A DNA stretch of 64,000 nt from Bacillota bacterium (GTDB taxonomy: Bacteria > Bacillota > Clostridia > Oscillospirales > Acutalibacteraceae). Below the pieces are notes generated by a model, which ran no database searches, was not told where the DNA came from, and saw nothing but the letters and a program-made list of their open reading frames with translations. A program made the translations under genes and the position numbers. The stretch covers positions 248,001-312,000 of the forward strand of contig JAEWDK010000020.1 of NCBI GenBank assembly GCA_023390175.1, given 5' to 3'. This document shows, piece after piece, positions 25,683-34,812 of the stretch; the stretch's first letter is position 1, and every line of letters begins with the position of its first letter.

Positions 25683-28061
25683 TTATTTCAGTTCAACAAT
25701 CGTAACACCGGCCTCGCCTTCGCCGTAAACGCCGAGCCGGTAGCTTTTTACGCTAGGGTGATGTTTTAAATGCTGCTGCACCGCGGTACGGAGCGCACCC
25801 GTCCCCTTGCCGTGGATAATGGTAAGCTGCTCAACCCCCGTAAGAAGCGCAGAGTCAATAAACCGGTCCACATTCAGAAGGGCTTCCTCGGTCATTTGGC
25901 CGCGCAGGTCAACTTCGGTAGTAACCTTTGCCTGCGCCCGGCCCGTCACATTGCGCGTAACGGTGCGGCGCGGCGCTTTCTCTTTCTTTGCGTTTACCAA
26001 ACGGAGGTTGGAAAGCAGGACACGCGTTTGAATAATGCCCGCCTGAACCAAAACAGTGTTGGAGCTGCCTTCCGGAATTTGGAGCACGGTCGCCTGTTTG
26101 TCGATATCGAAAATCAAAACTGTGTCGCCAACCTTCAGCGGGCGGGGCAGCACGTATTCCCCGTCCTCCTTTTTACGGATGGGGTCGGCAGTTTCCTCCA
26201 GTGTGCGCATGCCGGCTTTCAGCTTTGCCTTCTGTTCGGCGGAAAGCGTTTTGTTCTGCTGCTTTTTCAGTTCTTCCATTTCATTCAGCATTGCGTCAAT
26301 CTGCCCGCGTGTGCGCGCGACCAGCTCGGCTGCCTGACGGCGCGCCTTTTCCATTTCCTTGTCGGCCTGTGCCTGAACATTTTCAAGGACTGCCTGTGCG
26401 CTTGCCTGGGAACGGGCCGCTTCCAGGCGGGCCTGTTCCGCGTCGGCACGCTCCGTTTCCAGTGCCTGGCGGCTTGTTTCAAGACTTTGCACCACATCTT
26501 CAAAGCGGGTGTTTTCGCTGGAAACCAGTTCCTTGGAACGGTTTACAATATCCTCATTCATGCCAAGACGCAGCGAAATCGCAAATGCATTCGACCGCCC
26601 GGGCACACCGATGAGCAGACGGTAAGTGGGGCGCAGCGTGGTTACGTCAAATTCGCAGCAGGCGTTTTCCACACCCGGCGTTTGCAGCGCGTAAACCTTC
26701 AGCTCCGCATAATGCGTGGTTGCCGCAATTTTGGCCCCCTTTTGCCGCAGTGCTTCCAAAATTGCCATGGCGAGCGCCGCTCCTTCAATCGGGTCGGTTC
26801 CCGCGCCAAGCTCATCCAAGAGAATCAAGCTTGTTTCATTTGCCTGCTCAATGATCTTGATAATATTTGTCATATGCGCGGAAAAGGTGGATAATGACTG
26901 TTCAATGCTCTGCTCATCGCCGATATCGGCCAAAACCTGATGAAAAATAGAAATCTGGCTGTTGTCCGCAACCGGGATTAAAAGGCCGCACATCGCCATC
27001 AGCGTCAAAAGGCCGATTGTTTTCAGCGATACGGTCTTTCCGCCCGTGTTGGGGCCGGTGATGACAAGGGTATCGAAGCCCATGCCCAATTCTATGTCCG
27101 TAGGGACAACTTTATCCGCAGGAATCAGCGGATGACGTGCTTTTTTCAGAAAAATTTTACCCTGCTCATTGACAATCGGCATGCTTGCTTTCATTTTATA
27201 GCCAAGGTTTGCCTTTGCAAAAATAAGGTTTAATTCTACCGCGGCCTGGTACCCGTTGATTGTGCCGCGCGCAAAATTCCCGGTTTCAGCCGAAAGCTCG
27301 GCTAAAATCCGTTCAATTTCGGCCTGTTCCTCCGACAGAAGCACCCTTACCTGATTGTTGGCTTCCACCACGCCCATCGGTTCCACAAACACCGTTGCGC
27401 CGCTGGCGGAGGTGTCGTGCACCAGGCCGGGGACCTCGCCCCTGCACTCCGCTTTGACCGGAACGACAAAGCGGCCGCCGCGCATCGTTACAATCGGGTC
27501 CTGCAGATATTTCTGATAAACCGGGGAATGAATCATCTTGTCCAGCTGTTCCCTTGCACGGGACGACGCGGAACGGATTTTACGCCGGATGGAAGCAAGC
27601 TGCGGCGAAGCGGAATCCGCCATTTCTTCCTCGGAAAGGATGGCATTGTAAATTCTGTCTTCCAAATATTTATTCGGCATCAGTGAATCGAACCGCCAGT
27701 CGAGCCCACTTTTAACCCCCGCGCTTTTTGCGCGCCACTCGACAATGCCGCGCAAAGTACGCAGCACGCCGGCAATCCGCAGCAGTTCAGGCATATTGAG
27801 CGTTCCGCCCGCTTCGGCCCGGCTAAGGGAATTTGTCACATTTTTCAAACCGCTGAAAGACGGCGCGCCAAAACGGGCCATCAGGGTATGCGCCTCATCG
27901 GTTTCCGCCAGCAAACGCTGCACCTCGGAAAGTGAAACGGACGGAACCAGCTGCAGTGCAAGCTCCGCCGCGTCGTCGCACGCGGTTTCCTCTGCAAGCA
28001 GCTTTAATATTTTATCAAGCTCCAAAGCCCGGTAATGCCTTGTGTTCTCTTCCATAAACAT
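25683..28061 (-). CDS. mutS2: Endonuclease/ribosome-rescue ATPase MutS2
   Basis: A 792-residue MutS-family ATPase. In Bacillus it splits collided ribosomes (RqcU), and in other bacteria it suppresses homologous recombination. Core and lever domains occupy residues 1-310; the ATPase has Walker A ITGPNTGGKTVSLKT (~330), Walker B LILLDELGAGTDP (~405) and TTHYAELKVYA (~445). A long coiled coil (520-620) leads to a KOW-like segment and a C-terminal Smr domain with LRGQ and HGKGTG. The start at 28061 has AAAGGA eight bases upstream; the open frame runs 24 codons further without a site. The N-terminal mismatch-recognition domain of MutS is absent, as in all MutS2. Confidence 0.95.
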   Translation of the reverse strand: MFMEENTRHYRALELDKILKLLAEETACDDAAELALQLVPSVSLSEVQRLLAETDEAHTLMARFGAPSFSGLKNVTNSLSRAEAGGTLNMPELLRIAGVLRTLRGIVEWRAKSAGVKSGLDWRFDSLMPNKYLEDRIYNAILSEEEMADSASPQLASIRRKIRSASSRAREQLDKMIHSPVYQKYLQDPIVTMRGGRFVVPVKAECRGEVPGLVHDTSASGATVFVEPMGVVEANNQVRVLLSEEQAEIERILAELSAETGNFARGTINGYQAAVELNLIFAKANLGYKMKASMPIVNEQGKIFLKKARHPLIPADKVVPTDIELGMGFDTLVITGPNTGGKTVSLKTIGLLTLMAMCGLLIPVADNSQISIFHQVLADIGDEQSIEQSLSTFSAHMTNIIKIIEQANETSLILLDELGAGTDPIEGAALAMAILEALRQKGAKIAATTHYAELKVYALQTPGVENACCEFDVTTLRPTYRLLIGVPGRSNAFAISLRLGMNEDIVNRSKELVSSENTRFEDVVQSLETSRQALETERADAEQARLEAARSQASAQAVLENVQAQADKEMEKARRQAAELVARTRGQIDAMLNEMEELKKQQNKTLSAEQKAKLKAGMRTLEETADPIRKKEDGEYVLPRPLKVGDTVLIFDIDKQATVLQIPEGSSNTVLVQAGIIQTRVLLSNLRLVNAKKEKAPRRTVTRNVTGRAQAKVTTEVDLRGQMTEEALLNVDRFIDSALLTGVEQLTIIHGKGTGALRTAVQQHLKHHPSVKSYRLGVYGEGEAGVTIVELK

Positions 28062-28234
28062 AAATAAAATCCTTTCTTGGGCTGCCGCTGCGGCGAATCG
28101 GTGAAAGCCGCCGGCCGGCAGGTAAAATCGCATTCTGCCGTTTCATTGCGAACCCGGCCAAAACCGGGCCGGTACGAGAATTTTTCGCGCAGCCTGAACA
28201 ACCGAAAAATGCGATTTCACGGTCTGCAATATCG

Positions 28235-29134
28235 TTATCGTTTCCTGTTTTTGTGTAATTCTGAAGCTTTGCGGCAAAGCACAGCCGTTACAACTTCCGG
28301 GCAGTTGAAAATGCGGGCGCCAAAAACGCCGCTGCCGAGTCCCCTGCTCACAATGAGCTTTTTGTCCCCTTGTTCATAAACCCCGCCGCTGTACTTGGGG
28401 AAAAATTCCCGTTCCGGCGAAAGAAGGCCGCCCAAAAAAGGGAGCCGGATCATACCGCCGTGTACATGACCGCAAAGGGTCAGGTCCGCGCCCCAGTCGG
28501 CGTAAGTGTCAAAGCAGAGCGGATTATGGGTCAGCAAAATTCCGTACCGGGCAGGATCACAATTTCCCATGCTCTTTTGCATTGCCCCGCTGTCAAAGTT
28601 TTTATGCTGATGCGTATGCTTTGCTTCCTTGTAATAGTTTAAGGAAAACCACATGCCGTATAAATTGACGGTTTGGTTTCCCCTGTGGAGCTCCGCTTTT
28701 TCATTATCCAGCACACGGATTCCGAATTCCGCAAGGCGGGACAGGAAGGCTTGCAGCTCGTCAGGCTCCATATTCTGTTCGTGGTTGCCGATCACATAAT
28801 AACACGGATATTTTTTCCCCAGTGTTTGCGCCAGATGAAAGAATACATCGTGATTTGAATCCGAGCGCGTAACCATGTCGCCGGTCATAACAATTAAATC
28901 AGGGTTCGCCGCATTGATTTTCCGAATCAGCCGGGCATTGCTGCTGCCAAAGCTTTTGCTGTGCAGGTCGGACAGCTGCATGATTTTAAACCCGTCAAAA
29001 GATGCCGGTACTTTCTGTGAAACAATCCGGTATTCGGACACCTGCAGCAGATGATTTTCAATAAAGAGAGCGGACACGGCCGCCGCACTTTTAATGAGTA
29101 CTTTGCGTAAAAATGATTTTCTTTTTTTCTCCAT
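28235..29134 (-). CDS. Membrane-associated metallophosphoesterase (YkuE-like)
   Basis: A 299-residue calcineurin-type phosphoesterase. Metal-binding motifs appear in order: QLSDLHSKSFG (~residue 53), TGDMV (~81), GNHE (~117), LTHNPLC (~200) and GHVHGGMIRLP (~222). The N terminus is basic, with a twin-Lys/Arg stretch and a hydrophobic segment (residues 9-30) that may be a signal or anchor. Relatives include YkuE and the lipid A or nucleotide phosphoesterases; the substrate is unknown. Sits alone between mutS2 and recO. Confidence 0.88.
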   Translation of the reverse strand: MEKKRKSFLRKVLIKSAAAVSALFIENHLLQVSEYRIVSQKVPASFDGFKIMQLSDLHSKSFGSSNARLIRKINAANPDLIVMTGDMVTRSDSNHDVFFHLAQTLGKKYPCYYVIGNHEQNMEPDELQAFLSRLAEFGIRVLDNEKAELHRGNQTVNLYGMWFSLNYYKEAKHTHQHKNFDSGAMQKSMGNCDPARYGILLTHNPLCFDTYADWGADLTLCGHVHGGMIRLPFLGGLLSPEREFFPKYSGGVYEQGDKKLIVSRGLGSGVFGARIFNCPEVVTAVLCRKASELHKNRKR

Positions 29135-29183
29135 AAAACCTCACTGATCGGTCATTGCGCTTTATCTATTCGGCCGGTTTCAT

Positions 29184-29933
29184 TTACGCCAGCTTCATTT
29201 GATTGTAAAAATCAAGCGTATTAAAGCTGCGCTGGAGCGTGCTGAGCACATACTGCTCGCTTGCCCGCGAAAGCTCCTTCATCCCCTGTTCGGAAAGGTT
29301 GAAGGAAAACAGCTTGTCAAAATCGGCGTAAATCGTATGCCGCAGCCCAGTGAGCGCGCCGCGGCTTAACCGCAGCGCCGGCTCGGCCGAGGGCTGCAAG
29401 CATCCGCCGCAGTAAATTACGCCGTTGCGCGGCAAAAAGAACATTTCATCCGCTTCATAGCAGGAACAGCCGGCGCAGCAAATCAAATTCGGCATATAGC
29501 CCGCCAATGACAGTATGCGCATTTCCACAATTGATTTCAAAAGCAGCTGCGGCTTTGTCCCCTTGCACAGGAAGTGCAGCGCATTCAGTATTAAACGCAA
29601 AAAATCCCCGGCCTCAGTTTCTTGGGGAGCCAGCGCACCCGCCAGTTCACAAAAATATTGGGCAAGGGAAAGACGCTCCATGTCACGCCGCAGGTCAAAA
29701 AAGACTTCAATGGGTTGAGCGTCGTCAATTATGTATTTTTCCCGCCCCTTAAAAATGGTGAAGCGGGAATAGCTAAGAAGCTGGGTGGCAGAGAGCTTGC
29801 TGTTTTTTATTTTATTGGCCTGCTGGGCAAAAGCGCGCACTACGCCCTCCTGCCGCGTTAAGATGGTAACCAGACGGTCACTTTCACCCACGCTCTTCTC
29901 CATAATAACCAGGCCTTCGGTTTCTATCCGCAT
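29184..29933 (-). CDS. recO: DNA repair protein RecO
   Basis: A 249-residue recombination mediator of the RecFOR pathway that loads RecA on SSB-coated DNA. N-terminal OB fold (ETEGLVIMEKSVGESDRLVTILTR), helical middle, and a zinc finger C-x2-C...C-x2-C (ICCAGCSC near residue 150 and IYCGGC near 170). GGAGG six bases before the ATG. Its start is inside the 3' end of yqzL (50-base overlap). Confidence 0.95.
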   Translation of the reverse strand: MRIETEGLVIMEKSVGESDRLVTILTRQEGVVRAFAQQANKIKNSKLSATQLLSYSRFTIFKGREKYIIDDAQPIEVFFDLRRDMERLSLAQYFCELAGALAPQETEAGDFLRLILNALHFLCKGTKPQLLLKSIVEMRILSLAGYMPNLICCAGCSCYEADEMFFLPRNGVIYCGGCLQPSAEPALRLSRGALTGLRHTIYADFDKLFSFNLSEQGMKELSRASEQYVLSTLQRSFNTLDFYNQMKLA

Positions 29934-30048
29934 CGGGATCCTCCCGCATCTGCAGCTCCTCGCTGCTGTGCTTACACTGACTGTAAATTAGATAGTCCAC
30001 AACATTCCCCGTATGTTCAAAACAATTCCATGCAGTTTTTTCATCCAT
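29884..30048 (-). CDS. yqzL: YqzL-family small protein
   Basis: A 54-residue ORF starting MDEKTAWNCFEHTGNVVDYLIY. The W-x-x-F-x-x-T-G-N-x-x-x-Y-L pattern is that of the YqzL family, which in Bacillus is encoded between era and recO, exactly as here. GGGAG lies eight bases before the ATG. Its last 17 codons overlap recO in another frame, so recO translation is probably coupled to it. The Cys/Arg-rich C terminus is longer than usual. Function unknown. Confidence 0.85.
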   Translation of the reverse strand: MDEKTAWNCFEHTGNVVDYLIYSQCKHSSEELQMREDPDADRNRRPGYYGEERG

Positions 30049-30232
30049 ATTTTCCACTCCCTTTTCTAACAGCTAATTTAAGTATTCGCTATTGAGAAGG
30101 TAATATGAGCGGTAAATAAATGAATTAAACCTAAAATGTGACAAAATATTCACTGGAATTATGCTTTGAAACAGGAGTTTCCTAAATAATTTCCATTCTA
30201 TTCCATACTAACGCAGCTTAGCTTTCTGCGCG

Positions 30233-31156
30233 CTAATTATTAAAATCGTCGCTGTCAAAGCCAAAGCTGTGCAAAGCAGAAGCGCGATTGCGCCAGTCCT
30301 CTTTTACCTTGACCCAAATCTGCAGGTTGATTTTACAGTCGAAAAAGCGTTCCATGTCCGCACGGGCCAGGGAACCGACCTTCTTCAGCATTGCACCGTT
30401 TTTGCCGATAATAATCCCTTTATGGGTCTCTTTTTCACAGTAGATCGTCGCATCAATATCGGTGATGCCGCTTTTATCTTCGCGTTCATGCATCCGCTCC
30501 ACCACAACGGCAATGCCGTGGGGCACCTCTTTGCTGCAAAGGCGCAGCAGCTTTTCGCGCACAATCTCGCCTGCCAGAACACGTTCCGATTGATCGGTGA
30601 GCGCGTCCTCTTCAAAAAAATGCTCGCCGGGCATCGCCAGCTTTTCAAGCTCTGCGGCAAGATCTTTTATCCCATTGCCGTCAATTGCCGAAACCGGCAC
30701 AACGGCTTCAAACTCATAAAGCTTCGAAATTTCCGCAATTTGAGCAATTAAAATGCTTTTGTCAGGCAAAAGGTCAATTTTATTAATCCCCAGAACCGCC
30801 GGCATATTGAGCGATTTGAATTTTTCGATCAGTTCCAAATCCGCCGGGGAAATTTTTTTGCCCGCTTCGATGACCAGAAGGCATGCGTCCACACCCGCGA
30901 CGGATGTATTGACGGATTTCACCATATACTCGCCCAGCCGGTTGCGCGGCTTTAAAAGACCCGGCGTGTCAATAAAAACAAGCTGGGTTTCGTCCCGCGT
31001 TAAAACACCCATAATGCGGGTTCGGGTCGTTTGCGGCTTGTTCGAAACAATTGCCACCTTTTGACCGAGCATCGCGTTTAAAACGGATGACTTTCCCACG
31101 TTCGGGCGACCTACAATGGCGATAAACGCCGATTTTGCATTTGATTCATCTGGCAC
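30233..31156 (-). CDS. era: GTPase Era
   Basis: A 307-residue GTPase that binds the 3' end of 16S rRNA and guides 30S assembly. G1 GRPNVGKSS, G3 DTPG, G4 NKID, and a C-terminal type II KH domain with IIIGKNGAMLKKVG. The start is GTG, eight bases after AAGGAG; no ATG is suitable. Follows dgkA by 44 bases. Confidence 0.97.
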   Translation of the reverse strand: MPDESNAKSAFIAIVGRPNVGKSSVLNAMLGQKVAIVSNKPQTTRTRIMGVLTRDETQLVFIDTPGLLKPRNRLGEYMVKSVNTSVAGVDACLLVIEAGKKISPADLELIEKFKSLNMPAVLGINKIDLLPDKSILIAQIAEISKLYEFEAVVPVSAIDGNGIKDLAAELEKLAMPGEHFFEEDALTDQSERVLAGEIVREKLLRLCSKEVPHGIAVVVERMHEREDKSGITDIDATIYCEKETHKGIIIGKNGAMLKKVGSLARADMERFFDCKINLQIWVKVKEDWRNRASALHSFGFDSDDFNN

Positions 31157-31199
31157 GTTATATTCTCCTTAAATTTCAGGCCTAAGCCGTAATCTTCGT

Positions 31200-31682
31200 T
31201 TATTTTTCTCTTTTTTTCCGGATAAAATCACGGACGCCAATCGGCCCCAAAACAATGTAAACCAGGCTCAGCGCGACTGACAAAAGGAGCGGCAGAAGCA
31301 TCAAGGGGTGAAAAGCGAAAAACGAGACGATTTTCGCAAAAGACGCGGGCTGCCAAAAAATGCAGACGCCGACGGCCACTGCAAAAAATGCACAGATCAG
31401 CACGCCGCCCGCCGCCATATCCTTCACAATGCGAACCACGGGATGAAAGCTCGCGGCAGCCATGTCGCAAAGCTCCTCCGCAACAGTGTTAAACAGCTCG
31501 GCCACGATTACGCTTGAAAATGTGAGAAAAAGGACGGCGTAGCTTACCCGTGACAGTTCATAAAAAGAGGCAAAGAAAAGCACATACAGTGCCGCCACTG
31601 TATGTATGCGCATATTCCGCTCATTATTAATGCAATAGACTATTCCGCGAAAGGCGTACTTAAAGCTTTTTAAAAACCGCAA
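31200..31682 (-). CDS. dgkA: Diacylglycerol/undecaprenol kinase DgkA with PAP2-like tail
   Basis: A 160-residue membrane kinase. In Gram-positives this family phosphorylates undecaprenol (UdpK) for wall synthesis. FKYAFRGIVYCINNERNMRIH at the start and AELFNTVAEELCDM...FHPVVRIVKDMAAGGVL in the middle carry the catalytic Glu/Asp and ATP-binding residues. About four hydrophobic segments, about 35 residues longer than the minimal kinase, with an extra C-terminal helix. Start is TTG at 31682 with GAGGA seven bases upstream; only three bases separate it from the ybeY stop. Confidence 0.93.
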   Translation of the reverse strand: MRFLKSFKYAFRGIVYCINNERNMRIHTVAALYVLFFASFYELSRVSYAVLFLTFSSVIVAELFNTVAEELCDMAAASFHPVVRIVKDMAAGGVLICAFFAVAVGVCIFWQPASFAKIVSFFAFHPLMLLPLLLSVALSLVYIVLGPIGVRDFIRKKREK

Positions 31683-31685
31683 GCC

Positions 31686-32195
31686 TCATTCCTCATCCTC
31701 GTCTAAAACATAGCTGCTTGTGCTGGGTAAGCCGAGCTGTGTCATTACCTGCTCTTCCTTTTCGCGCATATGAACCCGCTCGATTCCGCCGTTTTCGTGG
31801 TCGTACCCAAGCAGGTGCAGCATGGAGTGGGCAGTAAGGTAGCCGACTTCACGCTCAAGGCTGTGGCCGTAGCGGTCCGCCTGCTCCACTGCCTTTTCCA
31901 TTGAAATGACAATGTCGCCCAGAATTTTCGCGCCGGTCGAATGGTTCTCATCATAGATGCCGTTTTCTCCCATAGGGAACGAAAGCACATCCGTCGGAAC
32001 GTCTTTGCTGCGATACTGTTGGTTCAATTCTTTAATTTGCCCATTATCTACAAAGGTAACGCTGATTTCAGCGGGATCTTCGAAATTTTCCATCCGCAGC
32101 ACCGCATTGCAGCAGCGCCGGACGAGCATGCGCAAACCTGTTGGTATTTTTACTTCTTTTTGTTTGTTGTTAATAATTACTCTTATCTTTTCCAT
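31686..32195 (-). CDS. ybeY: Endoribonuclease YbeY
   Basis: A 169-residue single-strand endoribonuclease involved in 16S rRNA 3' maturation and 70S quality control. The zinc-binding signature HSMLHLLGYDHENG is near residue 125, with LSFPMGE (~75) and GDIVIS upstream. The ATG at 32195 lies four bases past the phoH stop; the nearest AGGAGG is 15 bases away within phoH, so it may rely on translational reinitiation. Confidence 0.95.
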   Translation of the reverse strand: MEKIRVIINNKQKEVKIPTGLRMLVRRCCNAVLRMENFEDPAEISVTFVDNGQIKELNQQYRSKDVPTDVLSFPMGENGIYDENHSTGAKILGDIVISMEKAVEQADRYGHSLEREVGYLTAHSMLHLLGYDHENGGIERVHMREKEEQVMTQLGLPSTSSYVLDEDEE

Positions 32196-32199
32196 AGTG

Positions 32200-33159
32200 T
32201 TAACGCCCGACCTCCTCATTTTTTTCATAAGCTTTTATAATATCCTGCACCAGCCTGTGGCGCACAACATCTTTTTCACTGAACCGCACCTGTGCGATAT
32301 CGTCAATTCCGCGCAGAATGCGCAAAACGTCCTTAAGGCCGGATTTGCGGCCGTCGGGAAGATCAATTTGCGTAATATCGCCGGTAATGACCATTTTGGA
32401 ATTAAAACCCAGCCGGGTCAAAAACATTTTCATCTGTTCCGGCGTGGTGTTTTGCGCCTCGTCAAGAATAATAAAGCTGTCGTCCAGCGTTCTTCCGCGC
32501 ATATAAGCAAGCGGAGCCACTTCAATATTGCCGCGTTCCACATATCTTTGATATGTTTCCGCGCCCAGCATGTCGAACAATGCGTCGTAAAGCGGGCGCA
32601 GGTACGGGTCAACCTTCTGCTGCAGGTCGCCGGGCAAAAATCCCAGCTTTTCGCCTGCTTCCACCGCGGGACGGGTTAAAATAATACGGTTGACTTCCTG
32701 TGCGCGAAACGCCGTAACCGCAAGCGCAACGGCAAGATAGGTTTTTCCGGTTCCGGCGGGGCCGACGCCAATTGTAATGGTGTGGCTTTTGATTGCGGTG
32801 CAGTACTTTTTCTGCCCCAGCGTTTTCGCTTTGACCGGTTTGCCCTTGGATGTGATGCAGATACAGTCACCCGTGAGCGTATCGATTTTATCCTCGCTCC
32901 CTTCATTGACAAGCGAGATACAATAGCGGACATTTTGTTCACTGAGCGCTTCACCGCGGTTAATCAGTGTAAGAAGGCTGTCAATGGCGCGTACTGCCAA
33001 AGCGACGTTTTCCGCTTCGCCCGATACCTTGATTTCACTTCCGCGGCCCAGGATGCTGACATGATACTCTTTTTCCATCAGCTTGATGTTCTCGTCAAAG
33101 CTGCCAAAAAGAGCGACGGCCTGTTCCATACGGTCGATATTGATCCTTTGTTCAAACAT
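32200..33159 (-). CDS. phoH: PhoH-like ATPase
   Basis: A 319-residue P-loop ATPase of the PhoH family, with an N-terminal KH-like segment (HVSILGRGSEIKVSGE) and the ATPase domain with GPAGTGKTYLAVALAV (~residue 127) and Walker B FIILDEAQNTT. The family is linked to RNA metabolism and ribosome maturation because of its steady pairing with ybeY, as here. The start at 33159 has AAAGGTG five bases upstream. Confidence 0.93.
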   Translation of the reverse strand: MFEQRINIDRMEQAVALFGSFDENIKLMEKEYHVSILGRGSEIKVSGEAENVALAVRAIDSLLTLINRGEALSEQNVRYCISLVNEGSEDKIDTLTGDCICITSKGKPVKAKTLGQKKYCTAIKSHTITIGVGPAGTGKTYLAVALAVTAFRAQEVNRIILTRPAVEAGEKLGFLPGDLQQKVDPYLRPLYDALFDMLGAETYQRYVERGNIEVAPLAYMRGRTLDDSFIILDEAQNTTPEQMKMFLTRLGFNSKMVITGDITQIDLPDGRKSGLKDVLRILRGIDDIAQVRFSEKDVVRHRLVQDIIKAYEKNEEVGR

Positions 33160-33274
33160 TCTATCACCTTTAAGTTCTTTTACCGTTTGGGAGATAGACT
33201 CCTTCACGATAAATTGTTTTTATTATATCATAACCAATCAGATTCGTCACCATAATTAGTAACCAAAAATATCG

Positions 33275-34453
33275 TTATTTTATCAGTATTTCCGATTCCT
33301 GGGCGATATTTTGCTCACATTTCACCACTTCCGTGTAAATCAGTTTGGATCCGACCGTTTGATCGCTTGAACTCGCCTCCGTTATCTTCGCGCCGCTGAG
33401 CTCCTGCTCTAATTTTTGCTTCATCTGCTTTTCTGCTTCTTTCCGCGCCTGTTCCGTTGTAAGCGTAATATTAACCGTGTGCTCTTCCACCCAGTTTTCC
33501 TCGTAAAGGCTGAGCGGAAGAACGGAATTCATCAATTTAACCTCCGTGTAAGCGCCCTCGGCACGGTAGCTTCCGTTCGGCCTGCTTACAAAGGTAAGCG
33601 GAATCCGCGCGCCGAAAAAGTTGAAGCTGCGCTGGGTGACAACCTGCCCTGTCCGCTGGATTACACTGCGTTTCAGCTCAACCTCGGTTGTGAAGGTGCG
33701 GTTGGTCTCGGCCATAATTCTGCCCGCCGCGTGTTTTAAGACGGTCGCGCCGTTCTCATCCTCCACCACCCCGCTGATCAAGAGCTGCCCTTCAACAACC
33801 GCGTCGCCCTCCTTTACCTGCGCCGTTCCCGTGTAAACTTCCATAGAAACGATCTGCCCCGTTGCAGCCGCTTTAATATTGCAGGGCTTGACATCCGTTG
33901 TTTCCATTGGCGGGCGTTCCGCTTTTTCCTGCAGCCTGACCTCCGCCGTGCAGCCGCGGGTGTTTACGCTCAGCCAGCTCACGCCGGGGAATTTAATCAT
34001 CAGCGCCTGCTGAAGCAATTTCGGATCCATTTTACTTTTCATGGCTCCGGGCGCTATTCCCAGCTGCGCCAGTTCCGTTTTAATTTCGGCTGTTGAGATG
34101 GTGGAATTGCCGACAACATCAATGTACCACACATGCATGGAAAGCAGGCCCACCACAACGGCAAACAGCACGGCCCCCGCCAGGATGCCGCGCCGCTTCC
34201 GGATGCCCATGGTTGCAAAGGGAAAGCCGTACCGCCTGCTGACCTTCAGCTTTGCACCGGCCCGCCGCGCGCAGGGGCGCAGCTCGCGGTATTTGCCCGC
34301 GGCAACGCAGGCGCCGCAGTCCCTGCCGCCCCGGATATTCCACAGATAAATGCCGGAACGCGCACATTGATTCAGAAACCGTTCCGGACTTCCGCCGACG
34401 ACTGAAAACCGCGCATACCCCATAAGCCAGCGCGTCAGCTTTAAAGAAAGCAT
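33275..34453 (-). CDS. yqfD: Sporulation protein YqfD
   Basis: A 392-residue membrane protein made in the mother cell under sigma-E in Bacillus and needed for efficient sporulation. Cytoplasmic N-terminal region with Cys/Arg-rich YLWNIRGGRDCGACVAAG, one membrane helix (~residues 87-108, GILAGAVLFAVVVGLLSMHVWYIDVVG), then a long extracytoplasmic domain that starts with a POTRA-like segment (NSTISTAEIKTELAQLG). GAGGTGG is five bases before the ATG. Cotranscribed after yqfC, 10 bases apart. Confidence 0.93.
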   Translation of the reverse strand: MLSLKLTRWLMGYARFSVVGGSPERFLNQCARSGIYLWNIRGGRDCGACVAAGKYRELRPCARRAGAKLKVSRRYGFPFATMGIRKRRGILAGAVLFAVVVGLLSMHVWYIDVVGNSTISTAEIKTELAQLGIAPGAMKSKMDPKLLQQALMIKFPGVSWLSVNTRGCTAEVRLQEKAERPPMETTDVKPCNIKAAATGQIVSMEVYTGTAQVKEGDAVVEGQLLISGVVEDENGATVLKHAAGRIMAETNRTFTTEVELKRSVIQRTGQVVTQRSFNFFGARIPLTFVSRPNGSYRAEGAYTEVKLMNSVLPLSLYEENWVEEHTVNITLTTEQARKEAEKQMKQKLEQELSGAKITEASSSDQTVGSKLIYTEVVKCEQNIAQESEILIK

Positions 34454-34463
34454 TTTTACCACC

Positions 34464-34715
34464 TCACGTTAAAAACTCAATTCCCGTTATAAAACCGGTT
34501 ACAACGAGGGAATCCACAGTAAGGCATTGAATCACAAGGCCGCGCCCGGTAAACCGCACAATCAGCTTGCCGGTTTTAATGCGCACCACGTCGGTGTCGT
34601 ATTCCAGCACACCGTTGCAGCCTTCCAGCACCACTTCCGTGTTCCCGTTAATCTCCATATGAGTCGGCATTTGCCCCGGTATCGCAATGCCCCGGATATT
34701 CTTCTTCTTGCCCAA
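34464..34715 (-). CDS. yqfC: Sporulation protein YqfC
   Basis: An 83-residue YabP/YqfC-family protein. Core: ThMEINGNTEVVLEGCNGVLEYDTDVVRIKTGKLIVRFTGRGL, a beta-rich fold. There is no in-frame ATG near the start; a TTG at 34715, six bases after GGGG, is the likely initiation codon, and another TTG at 34733 has no site. First gene of the minus-strand yqfC-to-recO series. It diverges from ylbJ, another mother-cell sporulation gene, across ~95 bases. Confidence 0.85.
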   Translation of the reverse strand: MGKKKNIRGIAIPGQMPTHMEINGNTEVVLEGCNGVLEYDTDVVRIKTGKLIVRFTGRGLVIQCLTVDSLVVTGFITGIEFLT

Positions 34716-34812
34716 AACAATCCCCTGCCCCAATCATATTTGTCACTTAAAGCCTATGCGGCGCAAGGCGTAAATATCCGCAAGACTTCATATATATAAA
34801 CGGGGTGATATG

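Noticed and set aside
34734..34809. Sigma-E type promoters for the divergent sporulation genes yqfC and ylbJ
   Set aside because: CATATATA resembles a sigma-E -10, but no -35 with the right spacing was found.
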